A stretch of DNA of 64,000 bases from Dictyobacter aurantiacus (GTDB lineage: Bacteria > Chloroflexota > Ktedonobacteria > Ktedonobacterales > Ktedonobacteraceae): NCBI RefSeq assembly GCF_003967515.1, contig NZ_BIFQ01000002.1, forward strand, positions 1,240,001 to 1,304,000, read 5' to 3'. The position numbers and the translations under genes were made by a program. Below are positions 61,697-64,000 of this stretch, piece by piece. Position 1 is the first letter of the stretch; every line of letters begins with the position of its first letter. The notes below the pieces were generated by a model, which worked only from the letters and a program-made list of their open reading frames with translations, was not told the origin of the DNA and made no database searches.

Positions 61697-63160
61697 TTAC
61701 GCTGGCCGCTCTTGTTCCAGTGGACGCATCGTGAACTGTTCGGTCTCTGTCAGGATATAGATGGGCTCTGGCGTCAGACGCAGCGTCACCTTGCCACCTG
61801 CGGGTTGAAGTATCTCTGTTTTGCCCGTCATGCTAATGGAGGTCAGGGGACCATCTGAGGCCAGTTCGATTTTTTGATTAAACGGCGTTGACCAGAGCAC
61901 ATGCAGATTGCTGCTAAAACACATATGATATACATTAAATTCGGCCACCTCGCGACCCAGGAATGAGCGATCTTTTAGCAGACGAGTAAGGACCGCAAAG
62001 GCGGTGTAAGATGGTTTAGGTGTATAGTATCCGTCCGCGTCGGGCAATCGGATCAAGCCAAAATTCTGTTCCAGATCAAAGTTATTCGTTCCGTCGTTAA
62101 TGAAGTCGTACCAGAAATATGTATCTACCCCGGCTGATAGACTGAGCACGATGCTGCGCACAAGGTAGTGCGCCTGTTCAAACTCGTTGGTAATGTTGAA
62201 GGCATCTGACCAGCCCAGTTCAGTGATCCAGATTGGCTTCGTCTGCCCATTATTATGTTCCTTGATCAGATCCTGCAATGCCTGCAGATGCTGAGCTAGA
62301 TTGCGGAGTTCTGGCGTATCGACGGAAATGACAGAGTAGGGATGCACAGAGATTGCATCGGCGTACGCCAATGCGCCCGCCGTGAAAAGGTCCTTCAACC
62401 AATCCAGGTCAATGCCAAAGGTCGCTCCAACCACCACCGTGACATCCGGACGCACTGATTTAATCGCCTGGTAGGCTGCTGTGACCATGCGCGCGTAATT
62501 TGCCGGATCATGCGCGCCCGGCCCGGTTGAGAACCTGCCCTTATTATATTCGTTGTAGATCTCGACCGCTTTCAGTTGCGGATAGTGCCTGACGAGCGCC
62601 CGCGCGTAGTTGGCGTAAGCGGCAAAACCGCTCTCGTCATAGGGTGTCACACCACCATCATATAAAGGATTGTTGTAATCGATAATGAGCAAAGGATTCA
62701 CACCACTACGTTGAAACGCGCTCATATACCTATCCACAGGTGTGAAATCGTACTCGCCCGGGCTGGTCTCGACATCGGCCCAGAGGGCATCGTCTCTCAC
62801 CATACTGGTTCCCATGGCGATGAGTTCCCGCGTCCCATTCAGCGGATTTTTGCCGGAAAAGTGAGCGCTGACACCAAACCTGCTATCAACCGGTAGCACT
62901 GTCGACGTAATCACTGTAAATGGGATTGTGCGTACTGGCGCATCGTCGGCTGTGGTATGGTCAGTGATCTTCAGTACGTAGTATTCGGGGGATAATTGCT
63001 GCAATGATATGATCGTTTGATCGCTTTGCACATTTACCTGGCCCTCTACCACGTTTGTGCCGCTGCGATCGGCCACGCTATACGTGAGGCTACCGGTTGA
63101 TGCGGGTGTCCAGAGCTTAAAGACAGGGATCTCTGTATGTAAAAAGATGGTGCTTTGCAC
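61697..63160 (-). CDS. Clan GH-A glycosidase (GH39/GH5-like)
   Basis: 487 aa if started at GTG 63160, which has AAGGAG six bases upstream; a longer frame to 63256 has no site. N-terminal beta domain (about 1-110), TIM barrel with DYNNPLYDGG, AVEIYNEYNKGRF (general acid/base Glu after Asn), SVHPYSVIS and IWITELGWSD (nucleophile Glu), then a C-terminal beta domain. Both catalytic glutamates of clan A are present. The substrate (xyloside, iduronide or other) is not clear. No signal peptide, so it may act inside the cell on imported oligosaccharides. It heads a - strand run with the GH106-like and dehydrogenase genes. Confidence 0.85.
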   Translation of the reverse strand: MQSTIFLHTEIPVFKLWTPASTGSLTYSVADRSGTNVVEGQVNVQSDQTIISLQQLSPEYYVLKITDHTTADDAPVRTIPFTVITSTVLPVDSRFGVSAHFSGKNPLNGTRELIAMGTSMVRDDALWADVETSPGEYDFTPVDRYMSAFQRSGVNPLLIIDYNNPLYDGGVTPYDESGFAAYANYARALVRHYPQLKAVEIYNEYNKGRFSTGPGAHDPANYARMVTAAYQAIKSVRPDVTVVVGATFGIDLDWLKDLFTAGALAYADAISVHPYSVISVDTPELRNLAQHLQALQDLIKEHNNGQTKPIWITELGWSDAFNITNEFEQAHYLVRSIVLSLSAGVDTYFWYDFINDGTNNFDLEQNFGLIRLPDADGYYTPKPSYTAFAVLTRLLKDRSFLGREVAEFNVYHMCFSSNLHVLWSTPFNQKIELASDGPLTSISMTGKTEILQPAGGKVTLRLTPEPIYILTETEQFTMRPLEQERPA

Positions 63161-63423
63161 GTGCTGCTCCTTGCACTCCTGGCGTACATATTTGGCCCCG
63201 CTTAAATCCGGGGCCGGCAGAAAATAAAGGCATGATAATGGCTTTGTGGCGCGCATCCACGAAAATAACTATTGCTGCGCACTATTAAATTATAACTTCC
63301 ATTACTTTGAAATTCCCTATATAGCATCAAAATATTGACGGGGAGTGTTACGGATTTTTCCCTTTTACCGTGTTGTGTGTTGAAACATCAATTATCACAC
63401 AACTTCTTTCTGAAAAAGGAAAG

Positions 63424-63606
63424 CGAAGAGCCGTTGCGGATTCTTGAAATTTTCAAGAATCCGCAACGGCTCTTCGTATGCTTCTGATTTTCGTCATTAC
63501 CGGGGCACGTAAGCGCGTCCACACGCGCGTCCGCTGCGCGGCCGCGCTCGTTTTGTATGTTGGTGGATAGGATGCGCATCTGCGCATCCTATCCACCAAC
63601 ATACAA
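63424..63606. repeat. Two long perfect palindromes around a CGCG-rich stretch
   Basis: First: 26-bp arms (63424-63449 and 63451-63476) with a 1-base centre, core GAAATTTTC. Second: 26-bp arms (63553-63578 and 63581-63606) with loop TC, core GATGCGCATCTGCGCATC. Between them is GC-rich sequence with CGCGTCC and GCGGCCGC. The first may terminate the aldo/keto reductase transcript; the other resembles the 46.0-kb palindrome in style. No gene in 63257-63659. Confidence 0.7.
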
Positions 63607-63659
63607 TGGACTCGTGAGCGTCGGTGTGTTCACAAGTCAGTGATGTATTGGTGGATGCT

Positions 63660-64000
63660 TTATTGAGCTTTGTGGCCCTGCTGATCGAGTTGTTTAAAGT
63701 CTTCGTCGCTGAGCTGGATGTTTACCGCGGCGACATTCTCCTCCAGGTGTTTCACGCTGCTGGTACCAGGAATTGGGAGCATGACAGGGCTACGCTTCAG
63801 GATCCAGGCGAGAGCGATGCCACTGGGCGTGATATTGTGTTTTTTGGCGAGGGTATCAAGAAGGGTTCCTGGTTGGGCCAGATCACCAGAAGCCAGCGGA
63901 AACCATGGTATAAAGCCAATGTTGTGATTGGTACAATAATCAAGAACATCCTCGCTCTGACGGGTCACCAGGTTATATAGATTCTGTACCGTTACCACTT
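63660..64000 (-). CDS. Aldo/keto reductase, C-terminal part
   Basis: About 113 residues are visible; the gene runs off the window edge on the - strand. VQNLYNLVTRQSEDVLDYC, FIPWFPLASG, and the cofactor-binding end SPVMLPIPGTSSVKHLEENVAA (seen as PIPGTSSVKHLEEN) identify an NADPH-dependent aldo/keto reductase of the AKR family. The catalytic tetrad lies in the missing part. ATG 63998 is internal. Substrate unknown. Confidence 0.9.
   Translation of the reverse strand, partial: VVTVQNLYNLVTRQSEDVLDYCTNHNIGFIPWFPLASGDLAQPGTLLDTLAKKHNITPSGIALAWILKRSPVMLPIPGTSSVKHLEENVAAVNIQLSDEDFKQLDQQGHKAQ

Noticed and set aside
1..64000. rRNA, tRNA, integrase or att-site search by eye
   Set aside because: No rRNA segment, tRNA cloverleaf, tyrosine/serine recombinase or transposase was recognised, so integration of the module into a chromosome cannot be shown from this window.

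Overview
The window looks like a piece of a Ktedonobacteria-type genome (Chloroflexota). This is inferred from gene style, not from a marker gene: a 51-aa DUF5679-type zinc-ribbon protein, soluble PknB-like kinase and PP2C genes, an extra primary-type sigma factor, Uma2 and NTase singletons, a group II intron and many long perfect intergenic palindromes. No rRNA or tRNA gene was recognised. The metabolic genes are typical soil-heterotroph accessory genes.

1-5.4 kb: a + strand sugar/sugar-acid cluster (Zn dehydrogenase cut by the window edge, galactonate-dehydratase-like enolase-superfamily enzyme, MTR-kinase/APH-like kinase overlapping a divergent enolase paralogue), then a convergent nucleotidyltransferase.

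5.5-17.3 kb: the most unusual part, and apparently the replication and partition core of a plasmid, megaplasmid or second chromosome. All its genes lie on the - strand. It holds a pure 864-bp array of 144 TACGTG/TACGTC hexamers, a RHH-protein gene translationally coupled to parA, and a 2518-bp group II intron inserted inside the parA Walker A codons. Further along are short hexamer clusters and palindromes in the par control region, a small HTH protein with a 50-bp perfect palindrome upstream, and a 745-aa protein whose gene carries 22 copies of a GTAGAC element in both orientations and several frames. A 22-copy iteron array and a probable Rep initiator complete it. My working model, which is inference, is: RHH protein + ParA + hexamer array = partition; Rep + CCCTGGTGGGG iterons = replication origin; the 745-aa protein with internal GTAGAC sites = a second DNA-binding replication or control function.

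17.5-36 kb: mixed accessory genes, namely a BAAT-like hydrolase, MFS exporter, DUF5679 protein, secreted Q/T-rich protein and kinase, self-regulated TetR, FemAB-like transferase, NudC, NTase, beta-helix protein, 5'-3' exonuclease, FtsX-type permease and class C beta-lactamase-like hydrolase.

36-49 kb: an 80-aa protein plus PP2C phosphatase, a dienelactone-hydrolase-like protein without its nucleophile, GH15, polysaccharide deacetylase, TetR-DHA2 exporter operon, a palindrome-rich intergenic mosaic, an RpoD-family sigma factor, a RibD/DHFR-like reductase and an AraC regulator.

49-56.5 kb: a VOC-ArsR-SRPBCC-UvrA2 operon with a clear promoter whose spacer is a perfect 14-bp palindrome, converging on a heterodimeric ABC exporter. 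57-64 kb: a carbohydrate cluster (Gfo/Idh/MocA oxidoreductase, sugar isomerase, Uma2, Zn dehydrogenase, a shrunken GH106-like protein, a clan-A glycosidase) and the end of an aldo/keto reductase. Family assignments were made by reading motifs; no database search was run.
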